Below, in pieces: positions 25,596-34,205 of a DNA stretch of 64,000 nt (its first letter is position 1; the number at the start of each line of letters is the position of its first letter). The DNA comes from Microbacterium sp. LWH13-1.2 (GTDB lineage: Bacteria > Actinomycetota > Actinomycetes > Actinomycetales > Microbacteriaceae). Made by a program: the position numbers and the translations under genes. Below the pieces are notes generated by a model. The model worked only from the letters and a program-made list of their open reading frames with translations. It did no database searches and was not told the origin of the DNA. The DNA is taken from positions 1,116,001 through 1,180,000 of the forward strand of contig NZ_CP151635.1 of the NCBI RefSeq assembly GCF_038397735.1, in the 5' to 3' direction.

Positions 25596-26822
25596 TCAGG
25601 CCGCGTCGCCCAGCAGGATCGCCTCGGCGTCCTCGATCGCGGCATCTTCGGGCTCGTCGTCGATGTGCGAGAGGATCTTCCGGCCCAGGAAGACCGTGAG
25701 GGCTGCGATGAGGACGGCGATCGCGGCGACCACGTAGGGGATCGTCGCGTTGAACGCGTGCCACAGGGCCGCGGCGAGCGGCGGGGCGATCGCGCCGCCG
25801 AGGAACCTCACCGAGGAGTAGGCGGACGATGCGACCGAACGCGGCAGGTCCGTCGCCTCCATCACCGCCTCTGTGAGCACGGTGTTCATGACGCCGAGGA
25901 GCAGTCCGCCGATGACGATGCACACGACGAGTGCGGTAGCGGATTCGACCAGGAAACCTGCGACGATCAGGTCGATCGCGAGGAGGGGCAGGACGCTGAG
26001 GATCACGCTCGTCCGCGACATCCGGCGCATCAGCAGGGGAGCCACCCACACGCTGGTGATCGCGAGCGCCAGGCCCCAACCGAAGAACGTGAATCCGATT
26101 CCCATCGCGCCGAACCCGAGCGGGAACGGAGAGAAGGCCAGGAGGATGAAGAACCCGATGTTGTAGAAGAATGCGGCGATCGCGAGGATCGCCAGTGCAG
26201 GGCGACCGAGAGCTTTGAAGGGAGCCGAGAACGGGACGGGTGTGCGCTTCTCGCCGGGACCGCGGAGCAGAAGCAGAACCGCCAGGAAGGCGATCGCCAT
26301 CAGCACCACGACTCCGAAGAACGGTGCACGCCAGCTCTGCTCGCCCAGAAGCCCGCCGAGGAGCGGTCCGATCGCGATACCGAGGCCGAGGGCGGCTTCG
26401 TAGAGGATGATCGCCGCAGAGCTGCCGCCCGATGCCGCGCCCACGATCGTCGCGAGCGCTGTAGAGATGAACAGCGCATTGCCGAGCCCCCAGCCGGCGC
26501 GGAAGCCGATGACCGCATCGACGCTGCCGCTGAGCGCGCAGAACAGGGCGAATACGACGATGAGCGCGAGTCCGATCAGGAGCGTCTTCTTCGCTCCGAT
26601 TCGAGACGAGATCCAGCTGGTCACGAGCATCGCGAGTCCTGTCACCGTGAGGTAGCTCGTGAACAGCAGCTCCGTCTCGAACGGGCTCGCCTGGAGGGAG
26701 TCGGCGATGGCCGGCAGGATCGGATCCACCAGACCGATTCCCATGAACGCGACCACGCACGCGAAGGCGACTGCCCATACCTGTGCTGGCTGCTTCCACA
26801 CTGAGGCGGTGGTGGTGCTCAC
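25596..26822 (-). CDS. MFS transporter regulated by an adjacent MarR protein
   Basis: A 408-aa major facilitator with 12 predicted spans. Span 1 is VWAVAFACVVAFMGIGLVDP, the loop 2-3 motif is SSRIGAKKTLLIG, and FRAGWGLGNA plus the LYEAALGLGIAIGPLLGG segment (motif C) mark a drug:proton antiporter type. The C-terminus is acidic. The GTG start overlaps the stop of the MarR regulator (GTGA), so both are one operon under the palindrome at 27250. Efflux of a small toxic compound is the likely role; the substrate is unknown. Confidence 0.88.
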   Translation of the reverse strand: MSTTTASVWKQPAQVWAVAFACVVAFMGIGLVDPILPAIADSLQASPFETELLFTSYLTVTGLAMLVTSWISSRIGAKKTLLIGLALIVVFALFCALSGSVDAVIGFRAGWGLGNALFISTALATIVGAASGGSSAAIILYEAALGLGIAIGPLLGGLLGEQSWRAPFFGVVVLMAIAFLAVLLLLRGPGEKRTPVPFSAPFKALGRPALAILAIAAFFYNIGFFILLAFSPFPLGFGAMGIGFTFFGWGLALAITSVWVAPLLMRRMSRTSVILSVLPLLAIDLIVAGFLVESATALVVCIVIGGLLLGVMNTVLTEAVMEATDLPRSVASSAYSSVRFLGGAIAPPLAAALWHAFNATIPYVVAAIAVLIAALTVFLGRKILSHIDDEPEDAAIEDAEAILLGDAA

Positions 26823-27256
26823 TCTGTTGCTCCTGTCGAGTCGGTTCCGGTGTGCGCTGCGAGGATCTCCGCGGCGCGGGTGAGGATGCTCCACTCCTCG
26901 TCGTCGAGGTCGGCGAAGCGGGGGGTCAGGATGTCGCGGAACTCCGCCCGCCAGGCCGTCAGCGCGTTCGATCCGCTCGAGGTGATCGCCACGGCTATCG
27001 CGCGGGAGTCCTCGGCGACGGAGGAGCGGAGCACGAGGCCCTCGCGCTCCAGGGTGCCGATCAGCCGCGTCATTCCCGGCTGGGTCGTGCGCGCCGCGGC
27101 CGCGAGCTCTCCAACCCGTCTCGGGCCGGACTGCTCGAGCAGGTTCAGCACCCGCCATTGAGCGGCCGGTGCGTCATTCCCGGCATCCTTGGCGGCTATT
27201 CGGCCCAGGGCGTACCCGGAGAGAACGAGGGAGGGGATGACATCCTGACGTTGCAT
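26819..27256 (-). CDS. MarR family transcriptional regulator
   Basis: A 145-aa winged-helix repressor. The HTH is VGELAAAARTTQPGMTRLIG with the wing LVLRSSVAEDSRAIAVAIT just after, at about residues 48-95. The ATG at 27256 lies inside the left arm of a 38-bp palindrome, and TATACT ends seven bases before it, so the mRNA is probably leaderless and autorepressed. The downstream MFS pump is translationally coupled. This is the usual MarR-efflux arrangement, in which a phenolic or similar ligand relieves repression. Confidence 0.88.
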   Translation of the reverse strand: MQRQDVIPSLVLSGYALGRIAAKDAGNDAPAAQWRVLNLLEQSGPRRVGELAAAARTTQPGMTRLIGTLEREGLVLRSSVAEDSRAIAVAITSSGSNALTAWRAEFRDILTPRFADLDDEEWSILTRAAEILAAHTGTDSTGATE

Positions 27257-27287
27257 ACCATTGAGTATATACCCAATGGTATGCAAC
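27250..27287 (-). promoter_or_regulatory. MarR operator, 38-bp near-perfect palindrome
   Basis: GTTGCATACCATTG (27250-27263) and CAATGGTATGCAAC (27274-27287) are perfect 14-bp arms, and the centre GTATATAC is also palindromic, so 18 of 19 pairs match. It contains the regulator's start codon and its -10 hexamer. Confidence 0.85.
27264..27269 (-). promoter_or_regulatory. -10 hexamer, leaderless promoter of the MarR-MFS operon
   Basis: TATACT is followed by CAATGGT and the ATG at 27256, a seven-base gap, all inside the palindromic operator. Confidence 0.55.
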
Positions 27288-27299
27288 GGGTGTATGGGC

Positions 27300-28088
27300 T
27301 CAACGCCGTGAGCCTGCGATCCGCGCCGAGAGCTGGTGCGCGTGAGCGAGCAGTGTGCGCCCCAGGTCGGCGATCCGGTCGGGGCCGAATCGGAAGCCGA
27401 CACCCGTCAGGCTCAGCGCCCATTCGGGTCGGCCGGACCGGTCGAACACTGCGGCGCCGAGGCCCCAGCTGCCCTCGACGATGAGCCCGGGGTTGACGGC
27501 GTATCCGCGTTCCTTCGTCTCGGCGATCCTGGTGCGAAGCGAGCGCTCTCCGTGCGGACGCCCCCAGGTGGTCTCGAGGTCGGGATGTCTCTCCAGGTAC
27601 GCGTCCACATCGTGGTCAGGAAGGAAAGACAGGATGGCGAGCCCGGCGCTGGCGACGCCCAGAGGGAAGCGCACGCCTTCACTCAGGACGAAGGAGCGGA
27701 TCGGGAAGGACCCCTCCTCACGCAGCAGGCAGACGGTCTCATCCGCGCGCCGCACCGAGAGGAAGGCGCTCTCCTCCGTCTTGACCGCGAGTGACCGCAC
27801 GATGTCGCGGGCCAGTGCCGTCACGTCATAGCGCGCTGCGGCGACGGATCCCATGAGGAACAGCTCCGGCCCCGGCATCCACCTCGTGCTCTCGGCATCG
27901 CGGTCCACGAGGCCCTCGGCGCGCAGCGCCGACAGGAGTCGATGGGCCGTCGATCGCGTCAGATCCGCAGAGCGGGCGAGGTCCTGCAGTGACGCCCCGT
28001 CGGAACCGCTCGCGGTGACCAGTCTCAGGAGCGAGGCGGCCCGTGCGATGGCCTGGGCGCCAGGTACGTTGCGTGAAGCGGATTCCAT
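27300..28088 (-). CDS. IclR family transcriptional regulator
   Basis: A 262-aa IclR-type regulator. The N-terminal winged helix covers about residues 14-75 (SLQDLARSADLTRSTAHRLL). The C-terminal effector domain includes FPLGVASAGLAILSFLP, ERGYAVNPGLIVEGSWGLGA and FDRSGRPEWALSLTG. It is divergent from the CoA-transferase operon at 28194, and an 11-bp inverted repeat lies over its own start. It therefore probably controls that operon and itself, with an acid or CoA-ester metabolite as ligand. Confidence 0.9.
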   Translation of the reverse strand: MESASRNVPGAQAIARAASLLRLVTASGSDGASLQDLARSADLTRSTAHRLLSALRAEGLVDRDAESTRWMPGPELFLMGSVAAARYDVTALARDIVRSLAVKTEESAFLSVRRADETVCLLREEGSFPIRSFVLSEGVRFPLGVASAGLAILSFLPDHDVDAYLERHPDLETTWGRPHGERSLRTRIAETKERGYAVNPGLIVEGSWGLGAAVFDRSGRPEWALSLTGVGFRFGPDRIADLGRTLLAHAHQLSARIAGSRR

Positions 28089-28089
28089 A

Positions 28090-28120
28090 ATGTGGACGCT
28101 ACGTCGTGAAGCGTCCACAT
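28090..28120. promoter_or_regulatory. IclR operator, 31-bp inverted repeat
   Basis: ATGTGGACGCT (28090-28100) and AGCGTCCACAT (28110-28120) are perfect 11-bp arms around a nine-base spacer. The site covers the iclR -10 hexamer and lies upstream of the divergent CoA-transferase operon. Confidence 0.8.
28096..28101 (-). promoter_or_regulatory. -10 hexamer, leaderless promoter of iclR
   Basis: TAGCGT is followed by CCACATT and the ATG at 28088, a seven-base gap. It sits within the left arm of the inverted repeat. Confidence 0.5.
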
Positions 28121-28193
28121 CGCAAGAATCGTCTTCCGGTGAGCGTGCCCGCGGGCGGATGCTGGACTCAGGCACGTCTTCGAAGGAGCACGC

Positions 28194-28961
28194 GTGATCG
28201 ACAAGCAGTGGGCATCGGCCTCAGAGGCCGTCGCGGACATCGAGGACGGCTCGTCGCTCGCGGTGGGCGGCTTCGGGCTCTCCGGCAATCCGATCGCTCT
28301 GATCGAAGCCCTGCTCGCCAAGGGCACGAGAGACCTCAGCATCGTGAGCAACAACTGCGGTGTCGACGACTGGGGGCTGGGCGTTCTGCTGGCCGCTCAG
28401 CGCATCCGCAAGATGACGTCGTCCTACGTCGGCGAGAACAAGGAGTTCGAACGCCAGTTCCTGTCGGGTGAGCTCGAGCTCGAGCTGACGCCCCAGGGGA
28501 CGCTTGCCGAGAAGCTCCGAGCGGGAGGATCCGGGATCGCCGCGTTCTACACGCAGACCGGAGTGGGGACCCAGGTAGCCGAGGGCGGGCTGCCCCGACG
28601 CTACAATCCGGACGGCACGGTGGCTGTGGCTTCCCCTCCCAAAGACGTGCGCAGCTTCGGGGGAAAACCGAGTGAGTACGTGCTCGAAGAGGCGATCAGC
28701 ACCGACTTCGCGCTCGTGCACGCCCTCGTCGGCGACAGACACGGCAACCTGATCTTCAACAAGGCTGCACGCAACTTCAACCCGCTCGCCGCGATGGCCG
28801 GGCGGATCTGCATCGCTCAGGTCGAGCAGCTGGTCGAACCCGGCGAGCTCGATCCCGATCGCGTGCACCTGCCCGGCGTCTTCGTGCATCGTGTCGTCGA
28901 AGTCGGCGGCGACATAGCGAAGCGCATCGAACGGCGCACGGTCGCCGCGGAAGGAGCCTGA
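28194..28961 (+). CDS. scoA: 3-oxoacid CoA-transferase subunit A
   Basis: The 255-aa alpha subunit of a family I CoA-transferase that moves CoA from succinyl-CoA to a 3-oxoacid. GGFGLSGNP at residues 25-33 is the CoA-binding signature, and [13 protein letters not shown] near residue 195 is typical of subunit A. The start is GTG with AAGGAG upstream. The substrate may be acetoacetate or 3-oxoadipate. The associated thiolase and the lack of pca genes nearby favour acetoacetate. It is the first gene of a three-gene operon divergent from iclR. Confidence 0.9.
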   Translation: MIDKQWASASEAVADIEDGSSLAVGGFGLSGNPIALIEALLAKGTRDLSIVSNNCGVDDWGLGVLLAAQRIRKMTSSYVGENKEFERQFLSGELELELTPQGTLAEKLRAGGSGIAAFYTQTGVGTQVAEGGLPRRYNPDGTVAVASPPKDVRSFGGKPSEYVLEEAISTDFALVHALVGDRHGNLIFNKAARNFNPLAAMAGRICIAQVEQLVEPGELDPDRVHLPGVFVHRVVEVGGDIAKRIERRTVAAEGA

Positions 28962-28962
28962 C

Positions 28963-29613
28963 ATGGCGCTCACGCGTGACGGGATGGCCGCCCGTGCAGC
29001 GGCCGAACTGCAGGACGGCTCGTACGTCAACCTCGGCATCGGACTGCCGACTCTCGTGCCGAATCATGTGCCGCAGGGAGTGACCGTGGTGCTGCAGTCT
29101 GAGAACGGGATACTGGGCGTCGGGCCGTATCCGCGCGAGGACTCGGTGGACCCCGACCTCATCAACGCGGGCAAGGAGACGGTGACCGTCCTTCCCGGCG
29201 CGGCGTTCTTCGACTCGGCGCTGAGCTTCGGGATGATCCGCGGAGGCAAGATCGACGCCGCGATCCTCGGAGCGATGCAGGTGTCGGCGACGGGTGACCT
29301 CGCGAACTGGATGATCCCTGGAAAGATGGTGAAGGGCCCGGGCGGAGCGATGGATCTCGTGCACGGCGCGGGCCGCGTGATCGTGCTCATGGAGCATGTC
29401 GCGAAGGACGGATCGGCGAAGATCGTCCGGGACTGCTCTCTGCCGCTCACGGGGCGGCGAGTCGTGGACCGGATCATCACCGACATCGCGGTGATCGACG
29501 TCACGCAGGAAGGGCTCGTGCTCGTCGAACTGGCGCCGGGAGTCACCGTGGAGCAGGTCGTTGCAGCGACCGAACCGCCGCTCGTCGTCGCCGACGCGCT
29601 GCACCGGGCATGA
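28963..29613 (+). CDS. scoB: 3-oxoacid CoA-transferase subunit B
   Basis: The 216-aa beta subunit of the same CoA-transferase. The catalytic glutamate is Glu47 in SENGILG, which forms the glutamyl-CoA intermediate. [11 protein letters not shown] and the [14 protein letters not shown] segment complete the family pattern. Its ATG is one base after the scoA stop, so the subunits are made in equal amounts. Its stop codon lies in the first copy of a tandem 16-bp repeat. Confidence 0.92.
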   Translation: MALTRDGMAARAAAELQDGSYVNLGIGLPTLVPNHVPQGVTVVLQSENGILGVGPYPREDSVDPDLINAGKETVTVLPGAAFFDSALSFGMIRGGKIDAAILGAMQVSATGDLANWMIPGKMVKGPGGAMDLVHGAGRVIVLMEHVAKDGSAKIVRDCSLPLTGRRVVDRIITDIAVIDVTQEGLVLVELAPGVTVEQVVAATEPPLVVADALHRA

Positions 29614-29639
29614 ACGACAGGACGCATGAACGACAGGAC
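29608..29639 (+). repeat. Tandem 16-bp duplication at the scoB/thiolase junction
   Basis: GCATGAACGACAGGAC occurs twice in direct succession. The first copy contains the scoB stop (TGA) and an in-frame ATG for the thiolase; the ATG in the second copy is out of frame. Confidence 0.9.
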
Positions 29640-29651
29640 AGAGGTACAGCG

Positions 29652-30854
29652 ATGACCGCACGCGATCACATCGAGCGGGAGGATGTCGTCATCGTCGCGG
29701 CAGCCCGCACTCCGCAGGGGCGACTGAAGGGCCAGCTGGCGAGCTTCACGGCGCCGCAGCTCGGGGCGTTCGCGATCCGCGGCGCTCTCGAGCAGGCGTC
29801 CGTCGATCCGTCCGACGTCGACGCGGTGATCGTCGGTCAGGTGCTCGCCGCGGGGTCAGGTCAGAACGCCGCGCGTCAGGCCGCGATCGGTGCGGGTATC
29901 GGCTGGGACGTGCCCGCGCACTCGGTGAACAAGGTCTGTCTCTCGGGGCTCACCGCCATCATCGATGCGGCCCGGATGATCCGCACGGGCGACGCGGAGG
30001 TCGTCGTCGCGGCGGGGATGGAATCCATGACCCGTGCCCCTCACCTGCTGATGGGCTCTCGCGACGGCTGGACCTACGGCAGCGTGGAGGTGCTCGACCA
30101 CATGGCATACGACGGTCTCACCGATGCGTACGACCGAGAGAGCATGGGGGCATCCACCGAGCGACACAACTCCCGCTACGAGCTGACGCGCGAGGCGCAG
30201 GATGCGGTCGCCGCGCTCTCCCATCAGCGAGCGGCCGCAGCGCAGGAGGCCGGGGTGTTCGGCGATGAGATCATCGAGATCTCGGTGCCCCAGCGTCGGG
30301 GCGAGGACATCCGGGTGTCGGCAGACGAGGGCATCCGTCCCGACACGACCGTCGAATCGCTGGGCGGTCTTCGGGCGGCGTTCGCCGAGGGAGGGTCGAT
30401 CACCGCCGGCAACTCCTCGCAGATCTCCGACGGTGCGTCAGCAGTCGTCGTCACGACCCGCGCGGTGGCGGACGCCAAGGGCTGGCCGGTGCTCGTGACC
30501 ATCGGTGCGAGCGGGCAGACCGCGGGTCCGGACAACTCGTTGCAGGCGCAGCCGGCGCGAGCCATCGAGAAGGCCTGCGAGAAGCAGGGGATCTCGCCGT
30601 CGGACCTCGACCTGGTCGAGATCAACGAGGCTTTCGGCGCTGTCGTGGCTCGGTCGCAGCTCGAGCTGGGGCTGTCGAGCGAGATCGTGAACATCCACGG
30701 CGGTGGTATCGCCATCGGACACCCGATCGGGGCGTCCGGCACTCGCCTGGTCGTGCATGTGGCGCACGAGCTCGCGCGACGTGGTTCGGGTACGGCGGCC
30801 GTCGGGCTGTGCGGTGGCGGGGGTCAGGGGGAGGCGCTCATCCTCACCCGCTGA
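29652..30854 (+). CDS. Acetyl-CoA C-acetyltransferase (thiolase)
   Basis: A 400-aa type II thiolase that cleaves acetoacetyl-CoA, or another 3-oxoacyl-CoA, to acetyl-CoA. The nucleophile is Cys96 in NKVCLSGL, the HPIGASG His is near residue 356, and the second Cys is in GLCGGGGQG near the C-terminus. With scoAB it forms a route from a 3-oxoacid to two acetyl-CoA. The ATG at 29652, preceded by AGAGG, is preferred over the in-frame ATG at 29610, which lies in the 16-bp repeat and overlaps the scoB stop. Confidence 0.9.
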   Translation: MTARDHIEREDVVIVAAARTPQGRLKGQLASFTAPQLGAFAIRGALEQASVDPSDVDAVIVGQVLAAGSGQNAARQAAIGAGIGWDVPAHSVNKVCLSGLTAIIDAARMIRTGDAEVVVAAGMESMTRAPHLLMGSRDGWTYGSVEVLDHMAYDGLTDAYDRESMGASTERHNSRYELTREAQDAVAALSHQRAAAAQEAGVFGDEIIEISVPQRRGEDIRVSADEGIRPDTTVESLGGLRAAFAEGGSITAGNSSQISDGASAVVVTTRAVADAKGWPVLVTIGASGQTAGPDNSLQAQPARAIEKACEKQGISPSDLDLVEINEAFGAVVARSQLELGLSSEIVNIHGGGIAIGHPIGASGTRLVVHVAHELARRGSGTAAVGLCGGGGQGEALILTR

Positions 30855-30868
30855 GCATCGCTCAGGTG

Positions 30869-31147
30869 TCAGCGCTTCGTGGGCGTGAAGTCGCGGGGCT
30901 TCTTCTTCGCTTCCTTCTCATACGCCCTCTGCTGCTTCGCGTAGACGGGAGAATCGGGCGACACGGGGCGTCCCTGCCTGGCGCGTCGCGTGTCGACGAC
31001 GGCACCGATGGCGAGGGCGAGGCTGATGCCCCAGCTCACCCACGCGAGGGCGGATCGCCATGTGATCTTCGTCTCGCCGGAGCCGCGGAGCAGGGTGACG
31101 CCGGTCATGATCGCGCCGAGGAGTCCGGTACCCGAGAGGTAGTTCAT
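30869..31147 (-). CDS. Small membrane protein
   Basis: A 92-aa protein of unknown function. Two hydrophobic stretches (about residues 4-20 and 32-50) flank a short polar loop, and the C-terminal 40 residues are strongly basic (KQQRAYEKEAKKKPRDF). It would be an integral membrane protein with a cytoplasmic basic tail. The ATG at 31147 is supported by TAGCGT six bases upstream. It converges on the thiolase. Confidence 0.7.
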   Translation of the reverse strand: MNYLSGTGLLGAIMTGVTLLRGSGETKITWRSALAWVSWGISLALAIGAVVDTRRARQGRPVSPDSPVYAKQQRAYEKEAKKKPRDFTPTKR

Positions 31148-31153
31148 GCCTTC

Positions 31154-31159
31154 ACGCTA
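31154..31159 (-). promoter_or_regulatory. -10 hexamer, leaderless promoter of the small membrane protein
   Basis: TAGCGT is followed by GAAGGC and the ATG at 31147, a six-base gap. Confidence 0.5.
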
Positions 31160-31423
31160 CCTGGCGTCGGCCATGCCGCGCCCAGCCTTGACAACGCGGC
31201 GTCGATTCTGTCAGGGGCGCAGGCGGTGCACGACAGCCGTGGCGCGCGCGTCCGGTCTCGTCAGGCCGACGAGTCACGTGCACCCGGGCGCCGTTTCCGC
31301 CGGCACGCTACCATGGACATGTCGCGGTTCGTCCGCGGCCGCAATCCGTGTATCTACCGGCCGCCGGCTTTCCGGCGGACAGCGGCGGCACCCGACCCCG
31401 CGTCCCCTGGGCGCGCGAGAGCC

Positions 31424-32698
31424 ATGACGCACGCAACGACTCCCACACCAGAGCATCATTCCCCGACTCCCACCCCGGACGGGCCTGGGCTCCTCCGCAT
31501 AGCGGGGCTTCCGTATTTCCTCATCGCCTTCATCGCGCGGCTGCCGTTCGCGATGATGGTCGTCGGCGTCCTCACGGTCGTCGTCTCGGCGCGGGGCTCG
31601 CTCTCGCTCGGCGGGCTCACCTCCGCCGCCGTCGGCCTCGGGACGGCCTGCTTCGGGCCGTTGCTGGGTGCAGCGGCCGACCGCTTCGGGCAGCGCATGG
31701 TCCTCTTGATCCTCGCGCTCGCCAACGGTGCGATGCTCGTGCTGTTCACCGTCGTCGTCTACGCGGGCGCCGCGGATGTGCTCGTCCTCGTCGCCGCCTT
31801 CGGCATCGGTGCCACGGCGCCGCAGGTCGCACCTATGTCGCGATCGCGACTCGTGACGATGATCACCGACCGGATGCCCGAGGCCGTGCGGAGCCGCACT
31901 CTCTCGGGCACGATGGCCTACGAGTCGGCGGCGGATGAGACCGTGTTCGTCTTCGGGCCCTTCATCGTGGGCATCCTGGCGTCGGCGCTCTCGCCCTGGG
32001 CCCCGCTCGTGGGTGCCGCGGTCCTCACCGTGGTCTTCGTCGGGGCGTTCGCCCTGCACCCGAGCGCACGGGCCGTGTCCGTGCACCGAGGCAGCGACGG
32101 TCGCGCACCGTCATCCGTCTCCGAGCTGTTCACTCCCAAGATCATCATCGTCGTCATCGGCATCCTCGGTGTGGGCATGTTCTTCGGCACGATGCTCACC
32201 TCTCTGACGTCCTTCATGGCCGACCGCGGTGCCCCGGAGCAGGCGGGGCTCCTCTACGGGGTCATGGGAGTGGGTTCGGCGATCCTCGCGCTCGGTGTCG
32301 CGTGGCTTCCCGTGCGTTTCTCGCTGCGGGCGAGGTGGCTGGTGTTCTCCGGCATCCTGCTCTCCGGAAGCGTGCTGCTCCTGTTCGTCGACTCTCCGGC
32401 GATGATGATGGTGGCGCTGGCCATCATGGGCATCGGCATCGGACCGACGCTGGTCACCCAGTACAGCTTCGGTGCGGCCCGCAGCCCGCTCGGGCGCTCC
32501 GCCACCGTCATGACGATGCTCGGCTCCGGCATCGTCGTCGGCCAGTCGCTCGGAGCGGCGGTGGCGGGTGAGCTCGCCGAGAACGTCGGCACCGGGAGCG
32601 CGCTGATCCTCCCGATCATCGCCGCGGCGATAGCGTTCGCCGCGGGGCTTGTCAACTGGCGACTGAGCATGCCCGGACGTCGCGTAGCCTCGGACTGA
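31424..32698 (+). CDS. MFS transporter
   Basis: A 424-aa major facilitator with 12 predicted spans. A Pro/Thr/His-rich cytoplasmic N-terminus of 25 residues precedes span 1 (YFLIAFIARLPFAMMVVGVL). The loop 2-3 motif is GAAADRFGQRMVLLIL. The substrate is unknown. The start is uncertain: the ATG at 31424 has only a weak GAGAG upstream, and an in-frame ATG at 31313 would add 37 basic residues that look non-coding. The 276-base gap before it shows no clear promoter or other gene. Confidence 0.82.
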   Translation: MTHATTPTPEHHSPTPTPDGPGLLRIAGLPYFLIAFIARLPFAMMVVGVLTVVVSARGSLSLGGLTSAAVGLGTACFGPLLGAAADRFGQRMVLLILALANGAMLVLFTVVVYAGAADVLVLVAAFGIGATAPQVAPMSRSRLVTMITDRMPEAVRSRTLSGTMAYESAADETVFVFGPFIVGILASALSPWAPLVGAAVLTVVFVGAFALHPSARAVSVHRGSDGRAPSSVSELFTPKIIIVVIGILGVGMFFGTMLTSLTSFMADRGAPEQAGLLYGVMGVGSAILALGVAWLPVRFSLRARWLVFSGILLSGSVLLLFVDSPAMMMVALAIMGIGIGPTLVTQYSFGAARSPLGRSATVMTMLGSGIVVGQSLGAAVAGELAENVGTGSALILPIIAAAIAFAAGLVNWRLSMPGRRVASD

Positions 32699-32749
32699 GC
32701 CTCAGCAGTCTGAGGAGCACCACCACTGCAGCGTCAGGAGCCCCCACCC

Positions 32750-34159
32750 ATGTCAGACGCAGATTTCGTCGTCGTCGCCAATCGACTCCCCGTCGACCGC
32801 GTCGTGGGGCCTGACGGCGAAGAGGAGTGGCGGACCTCGCCCGGCGGACTGGTCGCGGCTCTCGAGCCCATGATGCGCAGCGCGCGCGGTGCCTGGGTGG
32901 GGTGGCCCGGTCAGCCGGACGTCGAGCTCGAGCCGTTCGAGATCAACGGCATCGATCTGGTGCCGGTGCCGCTGAGCGCCGACGAGGTCGAGGACTACTA
33001 CGAGGGCTTCGCCAACGACACGATCTGGCCGCTGTACCACGATGTGATCGCGCCCCCTCAGTATCACCGCGAGTGGTGGGAGGCGTACGTCAAGGTGAAC
33101 CGGCGCTTCGCCGAGGCGGCTGCGGAGGTCGCTGCCCCGAACGGCACGGTGTGGGTGCACGACTATCAGCTGCAGCTTGTCCCGCAGATGATCCGAGAGC
33201 TGCGATCCGACGTGACGATCGGCTACTTCCACCACATCCCGTTCCCTGCCCACGGACTGTACGCGCAGCTGCCCTGGCGTGATCAGGTGCTCCGAGGACT
33301 CCTCGGAGCCGACGTCATCGGATTCCAGCGTGCGCAGGACGCCACGTACTTCCTGACTGCCGTGCGCCGTCGCCTGCGTCATGACGTCAAGGGCTCTGCC
33401 GTCATGATCCCGACCGACGACGGCGGCACACGCACCGCGGTGGCCCGCGCGTTCCCGATCTCGATCGACACGGCTCCCTACCTCGAACTCGCGGCTCGGC
33501 CGGACGTGCGCGCGCGGGCCGCCGAGATCAGGGAGAGCCTGGGCAACCCGAAGAAGATCCTGCTGGGCGTCGACCGACTCGATTACACCAAGGGCATCCG
33601 TCATCGCATCAAGGCCTACGGCGAGCTCCTCGAAGACGGCCACCTGAGCGTCGAGGATGTCACGTTCGTGCAGGTCGCGAGTCCGAGTCGCGAGCGCGTG
33701 GACGCCTATGTGCACCTCCGCGACGAGATCGAGCTCGCAGTCGGTCGCATCAACGGCGACCACGACACCATGGGCCACACGGCGATCCGGTACCTGCACC
33801 AGGGCTACCCGCGCGAGGAGATGGTCGCGCTGTACCTCGCCGCGGACGTCATGCTCGTCACGGCGCTACGAGACGGCATGAACCTCGTCGCGAAGGAGTA
33901 CGTCGCCACCCGCGCCGACAATCGCGGGGTGCTCGTGCTGAGCGAGTTCACCGGTGCCGCGGACGAGCTGCGCCAGGCCGTACGGGTGAATCCGCACGAC
34001 ATCGCCGGGCTCAAGGACGCGATCATGACGGCCGTCGCGATGCCGCCGGCGGAGCAGGGCAAGCGGATGCGGTCGCTTCGGCGTCGGGTGCTCGAGAATG
34101 ACGTCAACGCGTGGTCGTCGTCGTTCCTCCGCGCGCTCGACGAGGTCCGCAAGCGCTGA
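32750..34159 (+). CDS. otsA: Alpha,alpha-trehalose-phosphate synthase
   Basis: A 469-aa GT20 glycosyltransferase making trehalose 6-phosphate from UDP-glucose and glucose 6-phosphate. FVVVANRLPVDR and the SPGGLVAALEP loop open the protein, VHDYQLQLVPQMIRE and LGVDRLDYTKGI mark the active site, and RDGMNLVAKEYVA lies near the C-terminus. AGGAG precedes the ATG. The phosphatase otsB follows after 46 bases, so trehalose is made by the two-step OtsAB route. Confidence 0.95.
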   Translation: MSDADFVVVANRLPVDRVVGPDGEEEWRTSPGGLVAALEPMMRSARGAWVGWPGQPDVELEPFEINGIDLVPVPLSADEVEDYYEGFANDTIWPLYHDVIAPPQYHREWWEAYVKVNRRFAEAAAEVAAPNGTVWVHDYQLQLVPQMIRELRSDVTIGYFHHIPFPAHGLYAQLPWRDQVLRGLLGADVIGFQRAQDATYFLTAVRRRLRHDVKGSAVMIPTDDGGTRTAVARAFPISIDTAPYLELAARPDVRARAAEIRESLGNPKKILLGVDRLDYTKGIRHRIKAYGELLEDGHLSVEDVTFVQVASPSRERVDAYVHLRDEIELAVGRINGDHDTMGHTAIRYLHQGYPREEMVALYLAADVMLVTALRDGMNLVAKEYVATRADNRGVLVLSEFTGAADELRQAVRVNPHDIAGLKDAIMTAVAMPPAEQGKRMRSLRRRVLENDVNAWSSSFLRALDEVRKR

Positions 34160-34205
34160 TCGGGGCGGTCATACTGGGAGGGAACCCGCCTCGATTGGAG
34201 ACCCT

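Noticed and set aside
31313..31423. Upstream in-frame ATG extending the MFS gene at 31424
   Set aside because: The added residues (MDMSRFVRGRNPCIYRPPAF…) are basic and non-conserved-looking, with no ribosome binding site or TAnnnT element. The extension would precede an already normal MFS N-terminus.
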